This document shows, piece after piece, positions 1-6,077 of a stretch of 7,468 nt of DNA. The DNA comes from JAIPEL01 sp050115795 (lineage in GTDB: Bacteria > Desulfobacterota > Desulfobacteria > Desulfobacterales > CAFBRK01), in NCBI GenBank assembly GCA_050115795.1, contig JASFPT010000208.1, positions 1 through 7,468 on the forward strand, in the 5' to 3' direction. Below the pieces are notes generated by a model. That model saw nothing but the letters and a program-made list of their open reading frames with translations, was not told where the DNA came from and ran no database searches. The translations under genes and the position numbers were made by a program. Position 1 is the first letter of the stretch, and each line of letters starts with the position of its first letter.

Positions 1-119
1 TGGAGGAACACAACGGAAACGTCACCCGCACCGCTGAGGCGTTGGGCATCAACCGGGTGACGCTCCACAAAAAAATCAAGCGCTACGGCCTGCAGACCAG
101 CGCGTCCGGGCCTGAATGA
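1..119 (+). CDS. C-terminal end of a Fis-type HTH transcriptional regulator (partial)
   Basis: The reading frame starting at base 3 encodes 38 residues and ends at a TGA. It contains the pattern EEHNGNVTRTAEALGI followed by NRVTLHKKIKRYGL, which is the Fis-type helix-turn-helix (HTH_8) found at the C-terminus of sigma-54 enhancer-binding proteins and NtrC-family response regulators. This part binds DNA. Any AAA+ and receiver or sensor domains would lie off the left edge and cannot be seen. The stop codon overlaps the ATG of the next gene (ATGA at 116-119), so the two are probably translationally coupled. The HTH assignment is firm. That the full protein is a sigma-54 activator is inferred from the family's usual architecture. 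Confidence 0.85.
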   Translation, partial: EEHNGNVTRTAEALGINRVTLHKKIKRYGLQTSASGPE

Positions 120-718
120 ACGTCGGTCGACAGGCTGCCGCCGGCACCGGTCTTCGGATGGACACGACCTCGTCCCCCCACCGGATCGGCATTTTGCCGA
201 TGGGAGATATTCCGAGCCTGATCCCGCAGGTGATGGCCGCCCATATTGAGTCCTATCTTCGGCTGCCGGCTGACATCTTCCCGCCCGAAGGCCTGCCGGA
301 AATCGCCTTCGACCAGCGGCGGCTCCAATACGACGCCGGCAAGACCGTGACGGAGTTGGAGCGCCGCACCGGCCCCGGCGGCTGCAGCAAAATGGTGGCC
401 GTGCTGTCCTGCGACCTGTTCGTGCCCATTTTTTCGTTTGTGTTGGGGGAAGCGCGCCAGGGAGGCGCCTGGGCCCTGGTCTCCCTCTACCGGCTGGGGA
501 AAAACGAGGACGGCTCCTTGCCGCCGGAGTCAAGCGTCTACGAGAGAACCGCCAAGGTCGCCCTTCACGAAATCGGCCACCTGTTCGACCTGGTGCACTG
601 TGACGACGAACGCTGCCTGATGCATTTCTCCGGCGGCCTTGCGGACCTGGACCGAACAGATATGCAGTTCTGCCGCTACTGCCGCCAGCTTTTCCAGGAG
701 GCGAAGGAACAGACCTGA
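116..718 (+). CDS. amzA: Archaemetzincin-family zinc metalloprotease (AmzA-like)
   Basis: This 200-residue protein carries the archaemetzincin signature near its C-terminus. H151-E-x-x-H155 and H161 supply three zinc ligands. They are followed by C162, then C167 four residues later, M169 (the Met-turn methionine) and a C186-x-x-C189 pair. The family pattern is HExxHxxGxxHCx4CxM, then about 17 residues, then CxxC; here the gap is 16. The pattern predicts a catalytic zinc plus a second structural zinc held by four cysteines. The usual glycine at position 8 of the zinc motif is an aspartate (D158). The N-terminal stretch around HRIGILPMGD matches the family's first beta strand. The substrate is unknown. 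The ATG at 116 overlaps the upstream stop; an ATG at 158 (M15) would give a length closer to the domain, but neither has a clear Shine-Dalgarno sequence. No signal peptide is visible, so the protein is probably cytoplasmic. Confidence 0.88.
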   Translation: MNVGRQAAAGTGLRMDTTSSPHRIGILPMGDIPSLIPQVMAAHIESYLRLPADIFPPEGLPEIAFDQRRLQYDAGKTVTELERRTGPGGCSKMVAVLSCDLFVPIFSFVLGEARQGGAWALVSLYRLGKNEDGSLPPESSVYERTAKVALHEIGHLFDLVHCDDERCLMHFSGGLADLDRTDMQFCRYCRQLFQEAKEQT

Positions 719-807
719 TCGGATCTCCATCGGGATTGCCGTCAAGCCGCGGCGCCTGGAAAGTCCCGGTATAAAGCGCCCTTCCGGGCGCATTTCAGGT
801 ACACACA

Positions 808-840
808 AAACGGCGCCCCTTTGTTTGCAGGGCGCCGTTT
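808..840. terminator. Convergent bidirectional hairpin terminator
   Basis: A perfect 11-bp inverted repeat, AAACGGCGCCC (808-818) and GGGCGCCGTTT (830-840), encloses an 11-nt loop. A T-rich stretch follows on the plus strand. It lies between the archaemetzincin gene and the leftward GcvH-like gene, where one hairpin would serve both. The T-tract is modest, so efficiency is uncertain. Confidence 0.75.
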
Positions 841-892
841 CTTTCCGGAACCCGGCGGCGCAGGCCGCCTTTTGTAAAGCCGCACAGCGATT

Positions 893-1840
893 TTACAGCG
901 GAATCTCCGGCGAAATCGGGCCGGTTCGGAGAAACTCCTGGGCCAGCTCATCCCAATGGAGGGCCGGAAACTGCCCGAAGATGTCGCTGACCAGCTCCGC
1001 ACCGGTGGCGGCCAATTTCTCGTACTCGGGTCCCATCAGCTGCATCAACCGTTCGGCCTCCAGCTCCATCCAGCGCCGGCTTTCGCTTCCGTAGTAAAGT
1101 CCCTTGAGGTTCCGTTTGGGCATGTCCGGCTCCAGCACGCAGAGCCAGCCCTCCAGGTAGGGGTCTTCGTGGGTGATCTCCGGATGCGCCATAGCCCCCC
1201 GGTTTACGGCGAGCACCTTGCCGCTGACCGGCGCGAGCACGGCCGCCTCTCGGCCGCCCCGGTCAAAGCTCATCCCGACCTGCCCCTGGAGAAGCCTTGC
1301 CCCCAGCGGCGGCAGCGACAGGGCCTGTTGGGCGCCGAAGAGCCGGGCGATGAAATCGTCGAAACCGATGCGCACACGGCCGCCGTGTTCGAAGCGCGCC
1401 CACGTGTGGCCCAGATGGTAGTAGTATCCGTCGGCCATGCGGAAGCCGGAAGCCAGCCGGTAGTGCGGCAGATCCCCGACCTCGGCCAGGTCCATGTGGT
1501 CGAGCATCTGATCGAACTGGCAGTGATAGCACTCGTAATTGTTCGTGCAGATCTTCGGCGCTTCGATTCTTCCGGTCAGGGCGTGGCGGCATGGTCGCGA
1601 GGCACCGTCGTAGGTCCGCTTGAGGTGCTCGACCCAGCGCGGGGCCTCCTCCGCGGAATCGGCGCCGGCAGCCATGCCCATGGCCTTTCGCAACCCCAGG
1701 TCAAAGGGGCACGTATTGCAGTCGTAGGCATTGTCGCACAGCCGGAAGTTGACCACCCCGGCCTTCATCCAGATGCATTCGTTTTCGACCACCCGGAAGC
1801 CCTCGAGCCGCTGTTTGCCGTTGATGCGTTTGGTCTTCAT
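893..1840 (-). CDS. GcvH-like (biotinyl/lipoyl-fold) protein with duplicated four-Cys N-terminal module, lacking lipoyl lysine
   Basis: This is a 315-residue protein starting at the ATG at 1838-1840, which has AAAGGAG 8 nt upstream; the frame also opens further upstream but without a good ribosome site. Residues about 139-250 resemble glycine-cleavage H protein: GHTW near 144-147, GFDDFIARLFG, then LAPVSGKVLAVN at 202-213. In GcvH the lipoylated lysine lies eight residues before the proline of that motif; here this position is G196 and there is no lysine in the hairpin. The N-terminal 110 residues hold two matched cysteine modules, C22-x12-C35-x5-C41-x2-C44 and C84-x13-C98-x5-C104-x2-C107, each ending C-x-F-D. 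They could bind metal or iron-sulfur clusters. The C-terminus is a charged helical tail. No glycine-cleavage genes lie nearby. Automatic annotation would probably say 'glycine cleavage system protein H', but glycine cleavage activity seems unlikely. True function is unknown. Confidence 0.85.
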   Translation of the reverse strand: MKTKRINGKQRLEGFRVVENECIWMKAGVVNFRLCDNAYDCNTCPFDLGLRKAMGMAAGADSAEEAPRWVEHLKRTYDGASRPCRHALTGRIEAPKICTNNYECYHCQFDQMLDHMDLAEVGDLPHYRLASGFRMADGYYYHLGHTWARFEHGGRVRIGFDDFIARLFGAQQALSLPPLGARLLQGQVGMSFDRGGREAAVLAPVSGKVLAVNRGAMAHPEITHEDPYLEGWLCVLEPDMPKRNLKGLYYGSESRRWMELEAERLMQLMGPEYEKLAATGAELVSDIFGQFPALHWDELAQEFLRTGPISPEIPL

Positions 1841-1947
1841 GGTTCTTTCTCCTTTCCACTGTGCCCACTTGGCGCCGCCCCCGCTTTCAGGCGGCATCTG
1901 ACAAGAGAGCAAGTCCCGTGCCGAAAGGAAAAATGGATGAACATCAT
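1837..1947 (-). CDS. Possible 36-codon leader ORF upstream of the GcvH-like gene
   Basis: A leftward ORF starts with tandem ATG codons at 1945-1947 and 1942-1944. GGGGAG lies 6 nt upstream (1954-1959). It ends in a TGA that overlaps the ATG of the GcvH-like gene (ATGA, 1837-1840). The peptide begins MMFIHFSFRHG and is rich in basic residues and glycine later on; I recognise no family. The ribosome site and the stop-start overlap argue for translation. The short length and lack of recognisable similarity argue against it. The downstream gene has its own good Shine-Dalgarno sequence inside this ORF, so coupling is not required. Confidence 0.22.
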   Translation of the reverse strand: MMFIHFSFRHGTCSLVRCRLKAGAAPSGHSGKEKEP

Positions 1948-1971
1948 AAACAACTCCCCGTAATTTCATGG

Positions 1972-2000
1972 CTTATCGACGCCTGCTTTTTCTGCGCCAA
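1972..2000 (-). promoter_or_regulatory. Candidate sigma-70-type promoter for the GcvH-like gene
   Basis: On the minus strand TTGGCG (1995-2000) and GATAAG (1972-1977) are separated by 17 nt. Each hexamer matches four of six consensus bases. Transcription would start near 1965, just before the possible leader ORF and about 125 nt upstream of the GcvH-like start codon. This is a motif match only. Confidence 0.3.
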
Positions 2001-2049
2001 ACGGCTTGGATGTGGATGCCGGATGAAAAGGGCAACAGTCTTTCACCGC

Positions 2050-2077
2050 ATTTTTAAAATTGACTGTATTTTTAAAT
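2050..2077. repeat. A/T-rich direct repeat, 18-bp period
   Basis: ATTTTTAAA occurs at 2050-2058 and again at 2068-2076, separated by TTGACTG-type sequence. It stands out against the GC-rich surroundings and lies about 100 bp upstream of the candidate acyl-CoA ligase promoter. It could be an upstream activating or nucleoid-protein site, or simply an AT-rich spacer. Confidence 0.4.
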
Positions 2078-2174
2078 AGATGGAAAGTGTAGCCGTTTTC
2101 GACAAACAGCGATGATTTTGTTTACAGTCCCTGTCGGTAACCCGTGTTCAGCAACTGTCGGAAGTTCATTTCCC

Positions 2175-2204
2175 TTGACACGGCGCCGACATTTTCCCTA
2201 AGAT
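2175..2204 (+). promoter_or_regulatory. Candidate sigma-70-type promoter for the prpE-type gene
   Basis: A perfect TTGACA (2175-2180) is followed after 18 nt by TAAGAT (2199-2204), which matches four of six bases of the -10 consensus. The predicted start near 2211 gives a leader of about 60 nt before the ATG at 2271. No sigma-54 -24/-12 element with correct spacing is present. Confidence 0.5.
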
Positions 2205-2237
2205 TGGCTTTGTTTCCCGCATCATCCATCCCCAAAC

Positions 2238-2250
2238 CTAAAATATTTAG
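2238..2250. promoter_or_regulatory. Small palindrome in the prpE-type leader
   Basis: CTAAA-ATA-TTTAG is a perfect 5-bp inverted repeat with a 3-nt centre. It lies between the predicted transcription start and the Shine-Dalgarno sequence. The location suits a repressor operator, but it is short and AT-rich and no regulator can be assigned. Confidence 0.25.
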
Positions 2251-2270
2251 CATTAGAAGGAGGGCGCGAC

Positions 2271-4184
2271 ATGGCGAACCGGTATGACGAGGCTTTTCAA
2301 CGCTCCATCAACGACCCGGAGGGCTTCTGGGGGGAGATCGCAGAAGACGTCCACTGGTACAAGAAATGGGACAAGGTCCTGGACGACTCCAACAAGCCTT
2401 TTTACCGGTGGTTTGTGGGGGGGGAGCTCAACACCTGTTACAACGCCCTGGACCTGCACGTCGAAAACGGCAGGGGCGATCAGGCGGCCCTGATCTACGA
2501 TAGCCCTGTCACCGACACGATAAAGACCTACACCTACACCCAGCTTCGCGACGAGGTGGCCACGTTCGCCGGCGCTCTGGCGGGCATGGGTGTGACCAAG
2601 GGCGACCGGGTTCTCATCTACATGCCGATGATTCCCCAGGCCGTTATCGCCATGCTCGCCACGGTTCGCATCGGCGCCGTGCACTCGGTGGTTTTCGGCG
2701 GCTTCGCGGCAAAGGAGCTGGCCACCCGTATCAACGACGCAAAACCGAAGGTCATCGTTTCGGCCTCCTGCGGCATCGAGGTCCAGCGGATCATCAAGTA
2801 CAAGCCGCTGCTCGACCAGGCCATCGACATGGCCAACGCCGATTCCAAACCGGAAAAAACGGTCATCTTCCAGCGACCCATGGAAACCGCTTCGATGATC
2901 GACGGCCGGGATGTGGACTGGAACGATGCGATGGCTTCGGCCAAGCCTGCGGACTGCGTGCCGGTGGCGGCCACCGACCCGTGCTACATCCTGTACACCT
3001 CCGGCACCACGGGCCAGCCCAAGGGCGTGGTCCGGGACACCGGCGGCCACGTGGTCGCCCTCAAGTGGACCATGAGCGCGATCTACAACGTCGACGCCGG
3101 CGACACCTACTGGGCGGCCTCGGACGTCGGCTGGGTGGTGGGTCACTCCTACATCGTCTACGCGCCGCTGTTCAAGGGGTGCACGACCATCTGCTTTGAA
3201 GGCAAACCGGTGGGCACCCCGGATGCCGGCGTGTTCTGGCGGGTGATCTCCCAGCACAAGGTCAAGGCGATGTTCACCGCTCCCACGGCGTTTCGCGCCA
3301 TCAAGCGCGAGGACCCGAAAGCGGAGCTGATGAAAAAATACGACCTGTCCAACTTCAAGGCCTTGTATCTGGCCGGCGAGCGGCTCGACCCCAACACGCT
3401 GCACTGGGCCCGTGAGGCGCTCCAGGTTCCGGTCATCGACCACTGGTGGCAGACCGAAACCGGCTGGGCCATCTGCGCCAACTGCCTCGGCCTGCACGAG
3501 TTTCCGGTCAAGGAAGGCTCGCCGACCAAGCCGGCCCCGGGCTGGAATCTGAAGGTCGTCGACGACAACAACAAGGAGGTTCCCGCCGGCACGATCGGCG
3601 CCCTGGTGGTCAAGCTTCCGCTGCCTCCGGGCACGCTGCCCACCCTCTGGAAGGCGGACCAGCGCTACATCGAATCGTATCTGGAGGAGTTTCCGGGCTA
3701 CTACAAGACCGCAGACGCCGGCTTCATCGACGAAGACGGCTACGCATACGTCATGAGCCGCACCGACGACATCATCAATGTGGCCGGGCACCGGCTGTCC
3801 ACCGGCGCGATGGAAGAGGTCCTTTCCGATCATCCGGACGTGGCCGAGTGCGCCGTTCTCGGCGTGGAGGACGACCTCAAGGGCCAGGTGCCGGTCGGCT
3901 TCATCGTCCTGAAGGCCGGTGTGGATCGCGCCAAGGACGAGATCGTCACCGAGGTCGTCCAGATGGTCAGGGAAAGAATCGGCGCGGTGGCCTCCTTCAA
4001 GAAGGCCACGGTGGTCAAGCGCCTGCCCAAGACCCGCAGCGGCAAGATCCTGCGCGGCACTATCCAGAAGATCGCCGACAACAAGGAGTACAAGGTGCCG
4101 GCCACCATCGACGACCCGGCCATCCTCGGGGAGATGGAAGAGGCCCTGAACACCATCGGCTTCGCCAAGGCCCGGGGCAAGTAA
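2271..4184 (+). CDS. prpE: Propionyl-CoA/acetyl-CoA synthetase (AMP-forming, PrpE type)
   Basis: This 637-residue enzyme is full length for the ACS/PrpE family. It activates a short-chain acid (propionate, probably also acetate) to acyl-CoA through an acyl-adenylate, consuming ATP to AMP. The ATP-binding loop YTSGTTGQPKG is at 242-252, the A5 motif HWWQTETGW at 391-399, and the hinge/A8 motif SRTDDIINVAGHR at 496-508. The catalytic lysine is K592 in KTRSGK, the residue of the A10 motif needed for adenylation and subject to regulatory acetylation in known homologues. The segment RDTGGH (255-260) followed by ASDVGWVVGHSY matches PrpE rather than Acs, which usually has HTTGGY and ADVGWVTGHSY. 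The start is fixed by AAGGAGG 7 nt upstream. The gene stands alone between its own promoter candidate and a strong terminator, with no methylcitrate or methylmalonyl genes adjacent. Family is certain; substrate preference is inferred. Confidence 0.95.
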   Translation: MANRYDEAFQRSINDPEGFWGEIAEDVHWYKKWDKVLDDSNKPFYRWFVGGELNTCYNALDLHVENGRGDQAALIYDSPVTDTIKTYTYTQLRDEVATFAGALAGMGVTKGDRVLIYMPMIPQAVIAMLATVRIGAVHSVVFGGFAAKELATRINDAKPKVIVSASCGIEVQRIIKYKPLLDQAIDMANADSKPEKTVIFQRPMETASMIDGRDVDWNDAMASAKPADCVPVAATDPCYILYTSGTTGQPKGVVRDTGGHVVALKWTMSAIYNVDAGDTYWAASDVGWVVGHSYIVYAPLFKGCTTICFEGKPVGTPDAGVFWRVISQHKVKAMFTAPTAFRAIKREDPKAELMKKYDLSNFKALYLAGERLDPNTLHWAREALQVPVIDHWWQTETGWAICANCLGLHEFPVKEGSPTKPAPGWNLKVVDDNNKEVPAGTIGALVVKLPLPPGTLPTLWKADQRYIESYLEEFPGYYKTADAGFIDEDGYAYVMSRTDDIINVAGHRLSTGAMEEVLSDHPDVAECAVLGVEDDLKGQVPVGFIVLKAGVDRAKDEIVTEVVQMVRERIGAVASFKKATVVKRLPKTRSGKILRGTIQKIADNKEYKVPATIDDPAILGEMEEALNTIGFAKARGK

Positions 4185-4206
4185 GTCATACCCCATCTGA
4201 AAAAGA

Positions 4207-4249
4207 AAAACCGCCGGTGCGGCAGATGTCGCACCGGCGGTTTTTTTTC
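4207..4249 (+). terminator. Strong Rho-independent terminator after the prpE-type gene
   Basis: A perfect 16-bp stem runs AAAAACCGCCGGTGCG (4207-4222) to CGCACCGGCGGTTTTT (4231-4246), with an 8-nt loop and a run of eight or more T. The A-tract on the left would provide a U-tail on the opposite strand as well. It starts 22 bp after the stop codon. Confidence 0.95.
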
Positions 4250-4582
4250 GATTCGGGCCGTGGGGGTCTTGCTGGAAGCCGCCCGGCGGGTCGAAGCGGT
4301 TCGTCCTGTCAAGCGGCGACTTCCGCTCCATTCGCAGGTCCCGGGCGCTTTCTCCCCCATGGCGGTCGATCGATTTTGACAACCGGCACCCTACGGGCGT
4401 ATAGGTCGTATCGGGTGTCTTCCCCGGCAGGATCGTGCATCAGCCCTTCCGGCCCGCCTTTCCGTAAATGCGTGGTGATCTGAACGGTCCCCGATGACAA
4501 AAATGGAAAGGCAGCACTGTAAATCAACGCAGCGCCCTGTCGGAACATTCTTTCTCCAAGCGCTCCAAGGAAAGGAAATCCA
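4250..4582. other. Intergenic region and long leader upstream of the SDR gene
   Basis: About 330 bp lie between the terminator and the SDR start codon. I find no convincing coding sequence on either strand; the open frames here are extensions of antisense shadows. It contains one good promoter candidate (4376-4405), which leaves a leader of roughly 170 nt. I see no riboswitch consensus or strong hairpin in that leader. Confidence 0.65.
4376..4405 (+). promoter_or_regulatory. Candidate sigma-70-type promoter for the SDR gene
   Basis: A perfect TTGACA (4376-4381) is followed after 18 nt by TATAGG (4400-4405), matching the first four bases of the -10 box. Transcription would start near 4412, well upstream of the ATG at 4583. 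Together with the strong terminator just before it, this makes the SDR gene an independent unit. Confidence 0.5.
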
Positions 4583-5368
4583 ATGCTTCAAATCAAGGAT
4601 TCCGTGGCGGTCGTCACCGGCGGAGCCAGCGGCATCGGTTATGCGCTGGCAACCTATTGGCTGGAAAACGGGGGCAAGGTCGTGATCGGCGATGTCGTGG
4701 AAGACGCGCTTGCCGAGGCGCAGAAAAAATTGGGAGACAATGCGGTCACGGTGCACTGCGATGTGACCAACGAAAAAGACTGCGCAAAACTGGCCGATCG
4801 GGCCATCGAAGCCTTCGGCCGGATCAACCTGGTGGCGCCGTTTGCCGGCATCATCATGGACGGGCTCATGGTGGCCACGGACCGTGAAACCGGCAAGGTG
4901 AACAAGAAGATGTCCCTGGAGAAGTTTCAGCGGGTGATCGAAATCAACCTGACCGGTGTCTTTCTCACGGTGCGGGAATGTTCCGAGAGAATGATCAATA
5001 ACGGCTGCCGGGGCCTGATCTGCCTGATCTCCTCGACGGGCTCGCTGGGGACCGCCGGCCAGATCAACTATTCCTCCACCAAGGCCGCCATGTCCGTCAT
5101 GCCCAAGGTCATCACCGCCGAGTTTTTCCGCAGGGGGCTTTCCGGCCAGATCCGCTGCGTTGCCGTGGCCCCCGGTTATGTGGGAACCCCGATGGTCAAG
5201 GGGATGCCCGAAAAGGTCCTGGAGAAAATCGTCGACCAGGTTCCGATCGGAAGGCTGGTCGAGCCCGAAGAGGTCGCCATGCTGGTGGGCGACATCTACC
5301 GAAACGAGGCGATCGCCGGAGAAACGTTTTTCATCCACGGGGGGCTTCGACTCGGGTCGAAGGGGTAG
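4583..5368 (+). CDS. Short-chain dehydrogenase/reductase (classical SDR, FabG-like)
   Basis: This 261-residue single-domain Rossmann oxidoreductase has the cofactor loop TGGASGIG at 12-19. D37 at the end of the second beta strand is the usual sign of NAD(H) rather than NADP(H) preference. The catalytic tetrad reads N122 (EINLTG), S150, Y163 and K167 (YSSTK), with spacing identical to FabG. The usual NNAG motif is replaced by PFAG (86-89), and a short insertion after it (about 92-112, with DRETGKV) fits a FabG-like subgroup. The C-terminus FFIHGGLRLG is the common SDR ending. It probably oxidises or reduces a hydroxy/keto acyl or alcohol substrate, which cannot be specified. The start ATG follows AAGGAAAGGA at a proper distance. 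It lies downstream of the acyl-CoA ligase in the same direction but is separated by a terminator and a promoter candidate. A shared pathway is therefore possible but not shown. Confidence 0.92.
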   Translation: MLQIKDSVAVVTGGASGIGYALATYWLENGGKVVIGDVVEDALAEAQKKLGDNAVTVHCDVTNEKDCAKLADRAIEAFGRINLVAPFAGIIMDGLMVATDRETGKVNKKMSLEKFQRVIEINLTGVFLTVRECSERMINNGCRGLICLISSTGSLGTAGQINYSSTKAAMSVMPKVITAEFFRRGLSGQIRCVAVAPGYVGTPMVKGMPEKVLEKIVDQVPIGRLVEPEEVAMLVGDIYRNEAIAGETFFIHGGLRLGSKG

Positions 5369-5417
5369 ACAGGACCATTCCGTGCTTTGGACGTTGCAGC
5401 CGCTGGAGCCAAACTAC

Positions 5418-5455
5418 AGGGCCGGTGCGGGAATCCCGCACCGGCCTTCTGTTTT
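5418..5455 (+). terminator. Rho-independent terminator after the SDR gene
   Basis: A perfect 12-bp stem GGCCGGTGCGGG (5420-5431) and CCCGCACCGGCC (5435-5446) has a 3-nt AAT loop and is extended by one G-U and one A-T pair. It is followed by TCTGTTTTT. On the opposite strand no T-run follows, so it mainly serves the rightward gene. It shares the core GCCGGTGCGG with the terminator at 4207-4249. Confidence 0.92.
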
Positions 5456-5573
5456 TGAGAATAGGGATCGACCCCCTCGGGGATAACAAAGCCCAATAAA
5501 AGCCCAAGCGCCGCATTCGAGCACATATCAACGAAAAGAAGACAATTTATAATGTATTTCAAAACATTCTTTT

Positions 5574-5981
5574 TTATGATACCTCCTCGACGTAAAGTGT
5601 AAGTCCCTTCCTCTTGTTGACCAGAACCTTTGTTCCTTCTTCTATTGTAACCCCGGCCAGAAAGGGCTCTGCCCTCCAAAGCTCATTATCCACCTTTATA
5701 TATCCATATGGATTAAGACGTTTTTTGACGATGCCGAATTTGCCTATCATATTGCCAGTCATGCTGATGCGATTGGGATCATAGGACCGCCATACAAAGG
5801 GGAACAAAACTATCTCTTTTATACCCCAGCATGCGGTAAGAAACCAAAAAACCCAATCGGAAATCGCCAACCATTTTTGAACGACAATCAGTAGCAGGAC
5901 AAAGGCAAAAAACCCGGGAATATTAAGCAGTAGGTAACGAAAGTAAACGGAAGCTGGTATTGATTCTGGCTTTGTTTTCAT
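5574..5981 (-). CDS. NfeD-like membrane protein (two TM helices plus OB-fold domain)
   Basis: This 135-residue protein has two predicted membrane helices at about 17-34 and 42-62. They are followed by a short soluble domain (about 76-134) beginning MTGNMIGKFGIVKK and continuing IKVDNELWRAEPF to EGTKVLVNKRKGLTLYVEEV. This is the pattern of the NfeD C-terminal OB-fold, where a G-x-x-G start, a central W and a V-E-x-x end are typical. NfeD proteins usually pair with SPFH/stomatin proteins and act in membrane organisation; no SPFH gene is visible here. I chose the ATG at 5979-5981, because the in-frame TTG two codons earlier is less likely. No Shine-Dalgarno sequence precedes it, but a possible small ORF stops 2 nt upstream, which would fit translational coupling. 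The gene is AT-rich compared with the left part of the window. Confidence 0.8.
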   Translation of the reverse strand: MKTKPESIPASVYFRYLLLNIPGFFAFVLLLIVVQKWLAISDWVFWFLTACWGIKEIVLFPFVWRSYDPNRISMTGNMIGKFGIVKKRLNPYGYIKVDNELWRAEPFLAGVTIEEGTKVLVNKRKGLTLYVEEVS

Positions 5982-5983
5982 TC

Positions 5984-6070
5984 TCAATCATGCTTTTGAA
6001 TTATTGAAACACATAGCGGCGGCCGCAAGCTAACCATTTTATACACGAGATCTGCATCACGGCTTTTCAT
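5984..6070 (-). CDS. Possible 28-codon small ORF linking the 315-aa gene to the NfeD-like gene
   Basis: A leftward ORF starts at the ATG at 6068-6070 and ends at a TGA (5984-5986) just 2 nt before the NfeD-like ATG. GAGGAG (6083-6088), inside the last codons of the upstream 315-aa gene, could serve as its ribosome site at a rather long 12-nt spacing. The peptide reads MKSRDADLVYKM then VSLRPPLCVSIIQKHD. I recognise no family. Its value may lie in carrying ribosomes to the NfeD-like start, which has no Shine-Dalgarno sequence. A GC-rich pocket (GCGGCGGCCGC, 6016-6026) falls within it. It could equally be a chance frame in a 96-nt gap. Confidence 0.25.
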   Translation of the reverse strand: MKSRDADLVYKMVSLRPPLCVSIIQKHD

Positions 6071-6077
6071 AGCTTAT

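Larger units (their letters stand above)
1841..2270. other. Divergent intergenic region between the GcvH-like and prpE-type genes
   Basis: About 430 bp separate two divergently transcribed genes, with no convincing full-size coding sequence. The left end holds the GcvH-like gene's ribosome site, a possible leader ORF and a weak leftward promoter. The middle is AT-rich and carries a direct repeat of ATTTTTAAA (2050-2058 and 2068-2076, 18-bp period). The right end holds a rightward promoter candidate, a 13-bp palindrome and the acyl-CoA ligase ribosome site. I see no recognisable riboswitch. Confidence 0.7.

Noticed and set aside
956..1963. Rightward open frame across the GcvH-like gene
   Set aside because: The leftward frame carries the H-protein motifs, paired cysteines and a proper ribosome site; the rightward one has none of these.
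1861..2079. Rightward 72-codon frame in the divergent intergenic region
   Set aside because: It has no ribosome site and no recognisable similarity. It also spans a composition change from GC-rich to AT-rich.
2201..2220. Possible sigma-54 promoter (TTGGC...CCGC) upstream of the acyl-CoA ligase
   Set aside because: The GG and GC are 11 nt apart instead of 10 and the TTGC part is missing.
2253..4382. Very long leftward open frame (about 709 codons) antisense to the acyl-CoA ligase
   Set aside because: It is a mirror of a GC-rich, well-identified gene with strong third-position bias. Its translation is full of low-complexity G, D, H, V and R runs and resembles no family.
4391..5338. Long leftward open frame antisense to the SDR gene
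   Set aside because: It is the shadow of a clear SDR gene with intact catalytic residues; the antisense product has no recognisable domain.
5488..5507. Nine-base direct repeat AAAGCCCAA, 11-bp period
   Set aside because: Only two short copies in an intergenic spacer, with no further copies or associated structure.
5551..5575. Weak hairpin AATGT...ACATT followed by T-run near the end of the NfeD-like gene
   Set aside because: The stem is only 5 bp and AT-rich, and the T-run is on the wrong strand for the leftward gene.
5296..5679. Leftward 127-codon frame across the SDR terminator
   Set aside because: It overlaps the ends of both the SDR and NfeD-like genes and reads through a strong terminator hairpin; its product is not protein-like.
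6016..6040. Possible integron attC-type recombination site
   Set aside because: The GCTAAC/GTTAGC-like sequence does not match both core boxes and no paired box or imperfect hairpin is present.
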